A DNA stretch of 64,000 nucleotides, taken from Sulfurimicrobium sp031426915 (GTDB lineage Bacteria > Pseudomonadota > Gammaproteobacteria > Burkholderiales > Sulfuricellaceae). The translations under genes and the position numbers were made by a program. A model generated the notes under the pieces. It searched no databases. It was given only the letters and a program-made list of their open reading frames with translations, and was not told where the DNA came from. Every line of letters starts with the position of its first letter. Position 1 is the first letter of the stretch. The DNA lies in the NCBI GenBank assembly GCA_031426915.1, contig JASJPB010000018.1, positions 1-64,000 on the forward strand. The letters are read 5' to 3'. Of this stretch, positions 28,201 through 34,782 are shown piece after piece.

Positions 28201-28495
28201 CGGCATCGTGGTACGCAACTCGCTGTTGCTCATCGATTTCATCGTGGATTACCGCAAACGCGGTTATGCGCTCGAGGAAGCGGTGATCGAGGCCGGTGCG
28301 GTGCGCTTCCGCCCCATCATGCTGACCGCGCTCGCCATCATCCTGGGCTCGGCCATCATGATTACCGATCCGGTGTTCGGCGGACTGGCAGTGTCGCTGA
28401 TATTCGGCACATTTGCTTCCACCGTGCTTACGCTGGTGGTGATTCCGCTCATGTATTATTTGTGGGAACGCCGTTTAAATTCGGTCCGCACTTGA
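25211..28495 (+). CDS. RND efflux permease
   Basis: This 1094-residue inner-membrane proton antiporter has the standard layout: an N-terminal helix, large periplasmic loops, and two sets of six helices. Helix 4 reads LGLLVDAAIVVVENIHRHM, keeping one aspartate where AcrB-type pumps have two (DD). PMAFVTGMMGPFMRPIP and the C-terminal GIVVRNSLLLIDFIVDYRK and FRPIMLTALAIILGS are family hallmarks. The substrate cannot be assigned. Its linkage to rhodanese and thiol-redox genes hints at sulfur-related or thiol-reactive compounds. Confidence 0.93.
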   Translation: MAESHDAPLNSAGKIARLFLESKITAMLMLAVTLAGVMALFVTAREYNPQIVVPAANIIVAKPGANAEEVHNLVVKPLEAIMNAQSGVKHTFGYAVADYGVVTVQFDVGEDQERSLVKLYNQLMQNMDRLPAGAMQPLVRPINVDDVPIMTLTLSSSRMDDYQLRQVAERVLEELRNVPGVSFTQLVGGARRAVNVWISPAKLAAAGLSLDQVDKMIAGANVSMPAGQLVDQNRNHPLRMSGEIGDAREVGRIIIGAPQGRPVFLEDVATIEDGAAETDELSRFAYGPAANQPLQRGEAPAVTIAIAKKAGTNAVVVASTVLAKLDALKRQAIPQGVNVAVTRDDGAKANDAVNTLVEHLGIAIGSVVIILVFFLGWREAAIVTLTVPLILFVVLTVGLIAGQTINRITLFALILSLGLLVDAAIVVVENIHRHMHHGGGKDFKQALIEATNEIGNPTNIATVAVILAFIPMAFVTGMMGPFMRPIPFNVPVAMIASLVIAYMVVPWAANRWLAGKAAKSLAERPTLEEKASDPKDPLHRAYVAVITPLIRHAGRRNLLFLLVLALLAAAMIQPAWQFVRPSGLNGPLSALGVELKMLPNDNTNTFLVQVDTPAGTTLAETDQVARAVGQVLAGTRHVTDYQTFLGITAPVDFAALVRGDVLKRGDNLAQVRVNLSDKHHRAESSHEIVNAFDAALAPLRKTFPQARIKLYETPPGPPVQSQILAELYGPDYDKLRAAAADVNNAFGQIYGMVNVDDSVTASVDAFHLKVNREKAILSGVAPGQVAKLLHDYVSGFSIGTLHVDDAREPVNITVRLPRSERQTPQQILSIRIANAMGQQVPLSAIASIAPALQDKPFYDRDQHPTVMVGGELLKSSPVYAVLALDKMLAGKTLAPGIAFKTGNLGFTEAQPDDVMDYHLLWGGEMRLTLDVFRDLGSAFIVALVFIYLMLVGYYKSFMMPLIVMGAIPLTLVGVFPGHWITQQAFTATSMIGVIALAGIVVRNSLLLIDFIVDYRKRGYALEEAVIEAGAVRFRPIMLTALAIILGSAIMITDPVFGGLAVSLIFGTFASTVLTLVVIPLMYYLWERRLNSVRT

Positions 28496-28545
28496 TTTTT
28501 TCCGGGCAAGTCCCAAAATCCGATCTACTTTTCAGGAGTTGAACA

Positions 28546-28755
28546 ATGACTGTCAACCGCATGGTCCGCATTATCGCGGGCTTTTTCATCCTGCTTTCAC
28601 TGGCGCTCGGCGTGCAGGGCAGCCCGCTGTTTCATAATGTAAACTGGTTGTGGTTTACTGCTTTTGTAGGATTTAATTTGTTGCAGAGTGGTTTTACGCA
28701 ATTCTGCCCCATGGACAGTATGCTGAAAAAACTGGGGTTCAAGGAAAGTTGCTGA
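28546..28755 (+). CDS. YgaP-like inner membrane protein (DUF2892)
   Basis: This 69-residue protein has two membrane helices and the family ending SGFTQFCPMDSMLKKLG. In E. coli YgaP this domain is fused to a rhodanese domain. Here the rhodanese is encoded separately, just downstream across a repeat element, so the two proteins probably work together. Cysteine 56 in FCPMD is conserved, and a second cysteine ends the protein. Confidence 0.88.
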   Translation: MTVNRMVRIIAGFFILLSLALGVQGSPLFHNVNWLWFTAFVGFNLLQSGFTQFCPMDSMLKKLGFKESC

Positions 28756-28770
28756 CCCTGCCGGGATCCT

Positions 28771-28942
28771 AGGGCGTGTTAACACTAATTTCTCGTCACA
28801 ACCCTTCGGGACGGGGGCGATTTGGGCGCCCCCCTTTGTCACAAGCCGCTTGTTGTGGGCGGCACAACTGGCGCGTCTTGTTTCGCGGGCGGCATCCCAA
28901 ATCGCCCCCGTCGCAGACGCGAAATTAGTGTTAACACGCCCT
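28771..28942. mobile_element. MITE-like element with 22-bp terminal inverted repeats
   Basis: The 172-bp element is bounded by perfect 22-bp inverted repeats (28771-28792 and 28921-28942), beginning AGGGCGTGTTAACACTAATT. A second inner pair, ACGGGGGCGATTTGGG, is also inverted, so the whole element could fold into a long hairpin. It encodes nothing. No clear target duplication is seen; the flanks read CCT and TAA. It lies between the DUF2892 and rhodanese genes and ends just before the rhodanese ribosome binding site. Confidence 0.75.
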
Positions 28943-28964
28943 TAAAGAAAAGGAGTTGCAAACA

Positions 28965-29378
28965 GTGCAGTTCATACAAAACAATCTTGGCCTGGTAGCC
29001 CTGGTCCTGTTCAGCGGCGTAATGATCTTCTGGCCGATGGTGAGCCGCCGCATGTCCGGCATCAAGGAAGTCGGCATTACGGAAGCCACCCAGCTCATCA
29101 ACCACCACGATGCACTGGTACTCGATGTGCGCGAGGATCAGGAATATGCCGGCGGACGCGTGCCGCACGCCAAGCATATTCCGCTGCGCCAGCTTTCCGG
29201 TCGCGTGCAGGAGCTGGAAAAGTTCAAGAGCAAGCCCATCATCGCCATCTGCCGTAGCGGTGCGCGTTCCGGGCATGGATGCAGCGTGCTGCGCAAGAAC
29301 GGTTTCGAGCAGGTGTATAACCTGAGCGGTGGCATGACGGCCTGGCAACAGGCCAATATGCCGGTGGAACGAAAATAA
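28965..29378 (+). CDS. Membrane-anchored rhodanese domain protein
   Basis: This protein of about 137 residues has one N-terminal membrane helix (GLVALVLFSGVMIFWPMV) and a single rhodanese domain. The persulfide-carrying Cys96 lies in the loop ICRSGARS, and DVREDQEYAGGRVPHA is the other landmark. It would transfer sulfane sulfur on the cytoplasmic side of the membrane. GTG 28965 is chosen because AGGAG lies nine bases upstream; the TTG at 28956 abuts that site. Glutaredoxin follows after 24 bases. Confidence 0.9.
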   Translation: MQFIQNNLGLVALVLFSGVMIFWPMVSRRMSGIKEVGITEATQLINHHDALVLDVREDQEYAGGRVPHAKHIPLRQLSGRVQELEKFKSKPIIAICRSGARSGHGCSVLRKNGFEQVYNLSGGMTAWQQANMPVERK

Positions 29379-29402
29379 ATCCGGAAATATTAAGGAAACG
29401 AA

Positions 29403-29660
29403 ATGGCAAAAGTGACCATGTACTGTACCGCTGTGTGCCCTTATTGCACCATGGCGGAGAAACTTCTCAACAGCAAGGGTGTGAGCGGGATCGACAAGAT
29501 TCGCATCGACCTGGAGCCCGCCCGCCAGGACGAGATGATAGCGAAGACCGGACGTCGCACCGTGCCGCAGATTTACATCGATGACTACCATGTTGGCGGT
29601 TTCGACGACCTTTCCGCGCTCGACCGGGCCGGCAAGCTTGATCCGCTGCTGGCCAAGTAA
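29403..29660 (+). CDS. grxC: Glutaredoxin (GrxC type)
   Basis: This 85-residue dithiol glutaredoxin has the active site CPYC at Cys12 and Cys15, TVPQIYIDDYHVGGFDDLSAL as glutathione-binding groove and the usual length. It reduces disulfides and glutathione mixed disulfides. The gene sits in the common betaproteobacterial run rhodanese-grx-secB-gpsA, with trxC added here. Confidence 0.95.
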   Translation: MAKVTMYCTAVCPYCTMAEKLLNSKGVSGIDKIRIDLEPARQDEMIAKTGRRTVPQIYIDDYHVGGFDDLSALDRAGKLDPLLAK

Positions 29661-29675
29661 AGAGGAGCAGCGGCC

Positions 29676-30095
29676 ATGAACCTGGTATGCCCAGACTGCC
29701 AGGCGATCAACCGGGTGCCGGAAGATCGTCTGGGGCAAAATCCAAAGTGCGGCAAATGCGGCTCCGCGCTGCTGGCCGGCAAGCCGGTGGAGCTTGGCGC
29801 CGCCACTTTTTCCCGTTTTGTGAGCAAGAACGATTTGCCGCTGGTGGTGGATTTCTGGGCGCCGTGGTGCGGCCCGTGCAAGATGATGGCACCTGTATTC
29901 ACCCAGGTGGCAGCGGAATTCGCGACCCGATTCCTTTTCGTCAAGGTGAATACCGAGGCGGAACAAGCCCTGGCGCAACAGTTCGGGATCCGCAGCATCC
30001 CCACGCTAGCACTGTTCAGGAATGGTGCTGAAGTGGATCGCGTGGCGGGAGCCATGGACGCGGGCAATCTGAAGAACTGGTTGCTGCGCCATTAG
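29676..30095 (+). CDS. trxC: Thioredoxin 2 (TrxC) with zinc finger
   Basis: This 139-residue thioredoxin has an N-terminal zinc-binding domain with two CxxC pairs (Cys5/Cys8 and Cys25/Cys28), followed by the thioredoxin fold with WCGPC at Cys65/Cys68 and SIPTLALF carrying the cis-proline. E. coli TrxC is induced by oxidative stress through OxyR. An AGAGGAG ribosome binding site precedes it, 15 bases after grxC. Confidence 0.94.
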   Translation: MNLVCPDCQAINRVPEDRLGQNPKCGKCGSALLAGKPVELGAATFSRFVSKNDLPLVVDFWAPWCGPCKMMAPVFTQVAAEFATRFLFVKVNTEAEQALAQQFGIRSIPTLALFRNGAEVDRVAGAMDAGNLKNWLLRH

Positions 30096-30154
30096 CCTGG
30101 CCCCATTTACCCGGCACTTCGCGTTACAATCCCCCTTTTTGCAGAGATTTTCCC

Positions 30155-30598
30155 ATGAGTGAAGAACAGCAGCAGGCCGTTTTCGGCATCGAAAAAATCT
30201 ACGTCAAGGACGTTTCCCTGGAAATCCCCAACGCCCCGCAAATTTTTCTCGAACAGGGCACTCCATCAATAGGTGTGGAGGTCCACACCAAGGCTGAGCA
30301 AATCGGTGAGAGCGTATTCGAGGCAGTCCTGACCGTGACGGTGACTTCCAAACTGGAAGGCGATAAAACCGTATTCCTGGTGGAGGCGGCTCAGGCCGGA
30401 ATTTTCCGTATTCAGAACGTGCCCCAGGAAGAAATTTCTCCCCTGCTGGGCATTGCCTGCCCCAACATCCTCTACCCCTACGTGCGTGAAGTGGTTTCGG
30501 ATATGGTCACGCGCGCCGGCTTTCCCCCGGTAGTCTTGCAGCCGATGAATTTCGAAACCATTTACAAACAGCAGAACCAGCCGGCAACTACTCACTGA
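30155..30598 (+). CDS. secB: Protein-export chaperone SecB
   Basis: This 147-residue protein keeps preproteins unfolded and hands them to SecA. Typical stretches are IYVKDVSLEIPNAPQIF, VHTKAEQIGESVFEAVLTVTV, EAAQAGIFRIQNV and the PNILYPYVREVVSDMV helix. The gene follows trxC after 59 bases that include a TACAAT box at about 30125-30130, so secB may have its own promoter. Confidence 0.96.
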   Translation: MSEEQQQAVFGIEKIYVKDVSLEIPNAPQIFLEQGTPSIGVEVHTKAEQIGESVFEAVLTVTVTSKLEGDKTVFLVEAAQAGIFRIQNVPQEEISPLLGIACPNILYPYVREVVSDMVTRAGFPPVVLQPMNFETIYKQQNQPATTH

Positions 30599-30614
30599 AA
30601 GAGGAAAACAAGGC

Positions 30615-31061
30615 ATGAAAGGCTGGCTCCCGGTCGTTTCGCTGTTGCTGGCAAGTGCCTTTTCTTCCGCTTCCCTGGCGCTGGAGTATCGTTCCATCGC
30701 ATCCGACCGGACGGTCATGTACGATGCGCCTTCGTTGCAGGGACGAAAGCTTTTTCTCGCCAGCCGTTTTTATCCGGTCGAAATTATTGTCAGTCTAGAA
30801 GCCTTTGCCAAGGTGCGCGATGTTGCCGGCGAACTGGCCTGGGTGGAGAAGAAAAACCTCAGCGACAAACGCATGGTGCTGGTCAACGTGCCCCTTGCCG
30901 AAGTGCGCCAGGCCCCGGACATAAAGGCGTCCCTGGTGTTTCAGGCCGAACGTAGCGTGGTGCTGGAATTGCTGGAATATACCGGTACCGGATGGCTCCG
31001 GGTGCGCCATCCCGACGGCGCGGTCGGATTCATACGCATTGCCCAGGTGTGGGGCGCATGA
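30615..31061 (+). CDS. Secreted SH3-domain protein
   Basis: This 148-residue protein has a signal peptide (PVVSLLLASAFSSASLA) and two bacterial SH3-like units, YDAPSLQGRKLFLASRFYPV and AEVRQAPDIKASLVFQAE with GWLRVRHPDGAVGFI. It is probably periplasmic and may bind peptidoglycan. It lies between secB and gpsA as in related genomes and overlaps gpsA by four bases. The exact role is unknown. Confidence 0.85.
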   Translation: MKGWLPVVSLLLASAFSSASLALEYRSIASDRTVMYDAPSLQGRKLFLASRFYPVEIIVSLEAFAKVRDVAGELAWVEKKNLSDKRMVLVNVPLAEVRQAPDIKASLVFQAERSVVLELLEYTGTGWLRVRHPDGAVGFIRIAQVWGA

Positions 31062-32050
31062 ACATCTCCGTTCTCGGAGGCGGTGCCTGGGGCACGGCGC
31101 TGGCGGCCAGTCTGGCCGGCCAGCATGGCGTGACGCTGTGGGCGCGCAATGCCTCGCAGGTGGCGGAAATGGCCGCAACCCGCTGCAATGCACGTTACCT
31201 GCCCGATGCGCCCCTTCCGGACAGCTTGCGCTTCGAGTCCAGGCTTCCGCTGGCGCTCGATGCCGCGCAACTGGTGCTGGCCGTCGTACCCAGCGCCGGA
31301 TTGCGGCCATTGCTGCTTGAACTGACGACACTGGCGCCAGGCGTGCCGGTGGTTTGGGCTTGCAAGGGATTCGAGGCTGGCAGCCACAAGCTCCCGCATC
31401 AGGTGGCTGGTGAGGTGCTTGCGTCCAGCACCCCCAAGGGCGTTCTCTCCGGCCCGAGCTTCGCGCGGGAAGTCGCACTCGGTCTGCCCACGGCGTTGAC
31501 GCTGGCTTCGCTGGACAAGGATTTCGCGCGTCAGACCGCGTTGGCTTTGCACAGTCACCGCTTGCGCGTTTATGCCAGCAGCGATGTGACAGGGGTGGAA
31601 CTGGGCGGTGCGGTAAAAAATGTACTCGCCATAGCGGCCGGCATTTCCGATGGCATGCAGTTCGGCCACAACGCTCGCGCCGCCCTGATTACTCGCGGTC
31701 TGGCAGAAATCACCCGCCTGGGTCTCGCCCTGGGCGGGCGTCAGGAAACCTTCATGGGCCTGACCGGAATGGGGGATCTTATCCTGACTTGTACCGGCGA
31801 CCTGTCACGCAATCGTCAGGTGGGCCTCAAGCTGGCTCAGGGCCATTCCCTGGACGAAATTCTCCGGGCTCTCGGCCATGTCGCGGAGGGTGTCAATACT
31901 GCCCGCGAAGTGCTCCAGTTGGCCCGGCAGTTTCAGGTCGACATGCCTATTACGCAAGCGGTTTACCAGGTTCTGTTCGAGGGTGTTGCGCCGAAGGCCG
32001 CGGTGGAAGACCTGCTGAGCCGGGAACCCAAGGCCGAAGCGGTTTCCTGA
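31058..32050 (+). CDS. gpsA: Glycerol-3-phosphate dehydrogenase [NAD(P)+]
   Basis: This 330-residue enzyme makes glycerol 3-phosphate for phospholipids. The dinucleotide loop ISVLGGGAWGTALA opens the protein. VWACKGFE, GPSFAREVALGLPTAL, GGAVKNVLAIAAGISDGM with the catalytic lysine, and GDLILTCTGDLSRNR follow. ATG 31058, in an ATGA overlap with the SH3 gene, is preferred over the open frame from 30992. Confidence 0.96.
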   Translation: MNISVLGGGAWGTALAASLAGQHGVTLWARNASQVAEMAATRCNARYLPDAPLPDSLRFESRLPLALDAAQLVLAVVPSAGLRPLLLELTTLAPGVPVVWACKGFEAGSHKLPHQVAGEVLASSTPKGVLSGPSFAREVALGLPTALTLASLDKDFARQTALALHSHRLRVYASSDVTGVELGGAVKNVLAIAAGISDGMQFGHNARAALITRGLAEITRLGLALGGRQETFMGLTGMGDLILTCTGDLSRNRQVGLKLAQGHSLDEILRALGHVAEGVNTAREVLQLARQFQVDMPITQAVYQVLFEGVAPKAAVEDLLSREPKAEAVS

Positions 32051-32060
32051 TTATCTTAAA

Positions 32061-34079
32061 CTATGCGGGCGGAGACTCGGCGATGCACACCCTGTTGCGT
32101 CCTGCCTGTTTCGCTGCATAGAGCGCGTGGTCTGCAGCCCGGAGCACGGTTTCTGAACTGGTGCCATGTTCCGGCATGGAGGCGATCCCCACGGAAATGC
32201 TTATCGCCGGCAATACCTTGTCGCCCCATGCGATGTTGAGATGCTGCAGGCGCGCAGCAATTTCGCTCATGCGCTTTGCCGCCTCTCCTGCCTCCGAGGC
32301 CGGCATGACGATCAATATTTCCTCGCCGCCATAGCGGTAGGCAATATCGCTCTGGCGCAGGCTGGTGCGGATGCAATTTGAAACCTCCGTCAATACGCGG
32401 TCGCCGGCCTCATGCCCGTGGATATCGTTGAATTTCTTGAAGTGATCGATGTCCACCATCGCCGCGCTGAAGGGTTTCTTCTCGCGTAATGCGCGCAGGA
32501 TTTCGCGCTCCAGCGTTTCATCCAGATAGCGCCGGTTGAACAAGCCGGTCAGCGGGTCATGGGTGGCCTGCTCGCGCAATGCCTCGCGCAGGCGGATGTT
32601 GGACAGTGCCAGCGTCAAGGCCTCTCCCACGGTCACGCTGATTTGTACCAGGCGCATTCTCCGGTTCGGACTGCATCCCGGGGCGGCATGGATATGCAGC
32701 AGTCCCAGCGCCTCACCCTGAACTATCAGCGGAATTCCCATGTAGCCGCTGGTCGGACGTTCCTGGAAATGTTCGCAAGCCATATCCCTGGAAGGGTCGG
32801 GAACCTCGTGACGCTGTCCGCGCCGCATGGCCCAGCAACTGTCGAAATCGAACACGTCGAGAATATGCACGTCCTTGCCCCAACGTGCCACCGTCTCGAG
32901 AAAGCGGCCTTTTTGCGACACAATTGCCAGCGCCCCCCCCGCGCCAAGTTCCATTTCCGCGGCTTTGAGGGCAAATACGCGATAGGCCTCGTTCTCCGTC
33001 AGGCAGGTCTGCAGCAATTCGTTCATCTGATTCAACAGCATGAGATCCCTGGTCTGGGCACGCAGCTCCGAAATGGATTCGGCAAGCTGGGTGTGGTACT
33101 GCTGAAGTTTTTCCTCGGCGCGTTTTTCCTCGGTGATGTCTTCCAGTATGGCAAGGTAGTGGGTTATGTGGCTGTTCGGATCGGCGATAGGGGAAATGGA
33201 TGCTTTTTCCCAAAAAAGTTCGCCATTCTTCTTCCTGTTACGGAATTCGCCGAACCACTCCTGGCCGCTGCTGATCGTAGTCCAGAGCTGTTGGTAAATG
33301 TCGCTCGGGGTCTGCCCTGACTTGAGGATGCGGGGCGTTTTCCCCCGCACTTCCGCCATTCTGAAACCGGTTACCTGGGTGAATTTGGGGTTGACATACT
33401 CAATCAAGCCGTCGGCGTCGGTAATAATGATCGAGACCGGGCTGAATTCCACCGCGCGGGACAGCTTGCGCAATTCATATTCGGTTTGCTTGTGGAGTTC
33501 GATTTCCAGCTGGAGGCGATGGTTGGCTTGCCAGAAATCCTGAGTTCGCTCGGCAAGGCTGTCATAGATCTCGTTCATGGCCTTGAGCAGGATTTCGTTG
33601 GAATCGGCCATATAGGCGACCGCCTGATTTCGCGCTTCCGCCGGTGGCGTGCCGGATTCAAGGGCGAGAATTTCCTTCGCCATCCGCATGTCGGTGCCAA
33701 GAATATGTGAAATCAGCCACTTGGTAAGGAAAGTGAGCGCTTGCCCGGTCACTTCGCCCGGGTTTTCATTCGCGGCAGCCCTGGCGTCGAGTGCTTGCTG
33801 CACAAACAGTGCGTGGGATTTTACGTGCGAGGCTTCAAATTCGGCGTCGATCTGATAACGGTGCATCAGATCTTCTTCGGTTTTGAAATGATAGACAGCG
33901 TAGTCGGCAAGCTCGTCGAAAACCTTGAGCAATTGATCCGGGTCTACCTGCTCTGCCTGCATCCTGGCGAGGGAATTGATGAGACGTACCAGTTTTTTGT
34001 GCTGCTGATCCACTTCCCGGATGCCGGTTTCATATTTTGCGCCCCAGACAAAAATTTCCGATTTTGAGGTATTGGTCAT
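32061..34079 (-). CDS. Bacteriohemerythrin-PAS-GAF diguanylate cyclase
   Basis: This 672-residue cytosolic signalling protein starts with a bacteriohemerythrin domain (residues 1-135). Its di-iron ligands are all present: His27, His64 and Glu68 (HFKTE), His85 and His89 (HVKSH), and His125 and Asp130 (HILGTD). A PAS domain (about 205-335), a GAF-like domain (about 350-500) and a GGDEF domain follow. The cyclase signature reads GGEEI rather than GGDEF/GGEEF, and an RxxD inhibitory site (RQSD) lies five residues before it. It should make c-di-GMP in response to oxygen or redox state. The convergent gpsA ends ten bases away. Confidence 0.92.
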   Translation of the reverse strand: MTNTSKSEIFVWGAKYETGIREVDQQHKKLVRLINSLARMQAEQVDPDQLLKVFDELADYAVYHFKTEEDLMHRYQIDAEFEASHVKSHALFVQQALDARAAANENPGEVTGQALTFLTKWLISHILGTDMRMAKEILALESGTPPAEARNQAVAYMADSNEILLKAMNEIYDSLAERTQDFWQANHRLQLEIELHKQTEYELRKLSRAVEFSPVSIIITDADGLIEYVNPKFTQVTGFRMAEVRGKTPRILKSGQTPSDIYQQLWTTISSGQEWFGEFRNRKKNGELFWEKASISPIADPNSHITHYLAILEDITEEKRAEEKLQQYHTQLAESISELRAQTRDLMLLNQMNELLQTCLTENEAYRVFALKAAEMELGAGGALAIVSQKGRFLETVARWGKDVHILDVFDFDSCWAMRRGQRHEVPDPSRDMACEHFQERPTSGYMGIPLIVQGEALGLLHIHAAPGCSPNRRMRLVQISVTVGEALTLALSNIRLREALREQATHDPLTGLFNRRYLDETLEREILRALREKKPFSAAMVDIDHFKKFNDIHGHEAGDRVLTEVSNCIRTSLRQSDIAYRYGGEEILIVMPASEAGEAAKRMSEIAARLQHLNIAWGDKVLPAISISVGIASMPEHGTSSETVLRAADHALYAAKQAGRNRVCIAESPPA

Positions 34080-34163
34080 GGCGTAACGTGCCTATGAAAG
34101 GAGCGTTTGGGAATCAGAATGATGTTTTGATTCTACAGCAGCGTTTTACTGCATGGATAGTTG

Positions 34164-34628
34164 CTAAATTCCGCCGTTGAAACCCGACTGCCGCCAGGCC
34201 TCGAAAATCAACACTGCGGCGGCATTGGAGAGGTTCAGGCTGCGGTTTTGTGGTCGCATCGGCAGGCGAACGCGCCGCTCCGAGGGGAAGCTCGCCAAAA
34301 TCTCTGCCGGCAAACCGCGGCTTTCCGGCCCGAACACGAATACGTCCCCGTCTCGATAGTTCACCTCGGTGTAACGCTTGGCCCCCTTTGTGGTTGCGGC
34401 AAACAGCCGCCGCCCGGCGAAATGATCCAGGCACGTCTGCCAGTTCGGGTGAACCTTGAGGGAGGCATATTCGTGATAATCCAGTCCTGCGCGTTGCAGT
34501 TGCTTGTCTTCCAGCGTGAAACCGAGCGGTTCCACCAGATGCAGTGCCGTGCCGGTGTTGGCGCAGAGGCGGATAATGTTGCCGGTGTTGGGGGGTATCT
34601 CCGGCTCAAAAAGAATGATTTCGAACAA
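34164..34628 (-). CDS. trmL: tRNA (cytidine/uridine-34 2'-O)-methyltransferase
   Basis: This 154-residue SPOUT-class methyltransferase modifies the wobble base of tRNA-Leu. The N-terminus FEPEIPPNTGNIIRLCANTG, the FGPESRGLP motif and the knot region VRLPMRPQNRSLNLSNAA are all characteristic, and the length matches TrmL. It stands alone between the diguanylate cyclase gene and the divergent pilus operon. Confidence 0.95.
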   Translation of the reverse strand: MFEIILFEPEIPPNTGNIIRLCANTGTALHLVEPLGFTLEDKQLQRAGLDYHEYASLKVHPNWQTCLDHFAGRRLFAATTKGAKRYTEVNYRDGDVFVFGPESRGLPAEILASFPSERRVRLPMRPQNRSLNLSNAAAVLIFEAWRQSGFNGGI

Positions 34629-34704
34629 TTGCTTGTATCCGTGATGGAAAAACGTTAATTTAACACTATCAATGAGATGTGTTTAAGTTATAAGAATTAA
34701 CATA

Positions 34705-34765
34705 AACCCCGAATATTCCATAAATCCTGCGCGACCTTGACGCGAATTTATGGAATATCGGGGTT
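34705..34765. repeat. Long imperfect inverted repeat before mshE
   Basis: AACCCCGAATATTCCATAAA (from 34705) is repeated in inverse orientation, with one base missing, as ATTTATGGAATATCGGGGTT (34746-34765), with 20 bases between. It sits 17 bases before the mshE start and would form a stable mRNA hairpin or a DNA-binding dyad. It could be an extragenic repeat or a regulatory site. Confidence 0.65.
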
Positions 34766-34782
34766 AAACAACTGGAGCGGAG

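Noticed and set aside
28771..28942. A complete insertion sequence
   Set aside because: Terminal repeats are perfect but the interior is only about 130 bases and encodes no transposase, so it is reported as a MITE-like element.
34629..34782. A c-di-GMP riboswitch before mshE
   Set aside because: The region shows a simple two-arm hairpin; I could not find the conserved GEMM core or a tetraloop/receptor layout.
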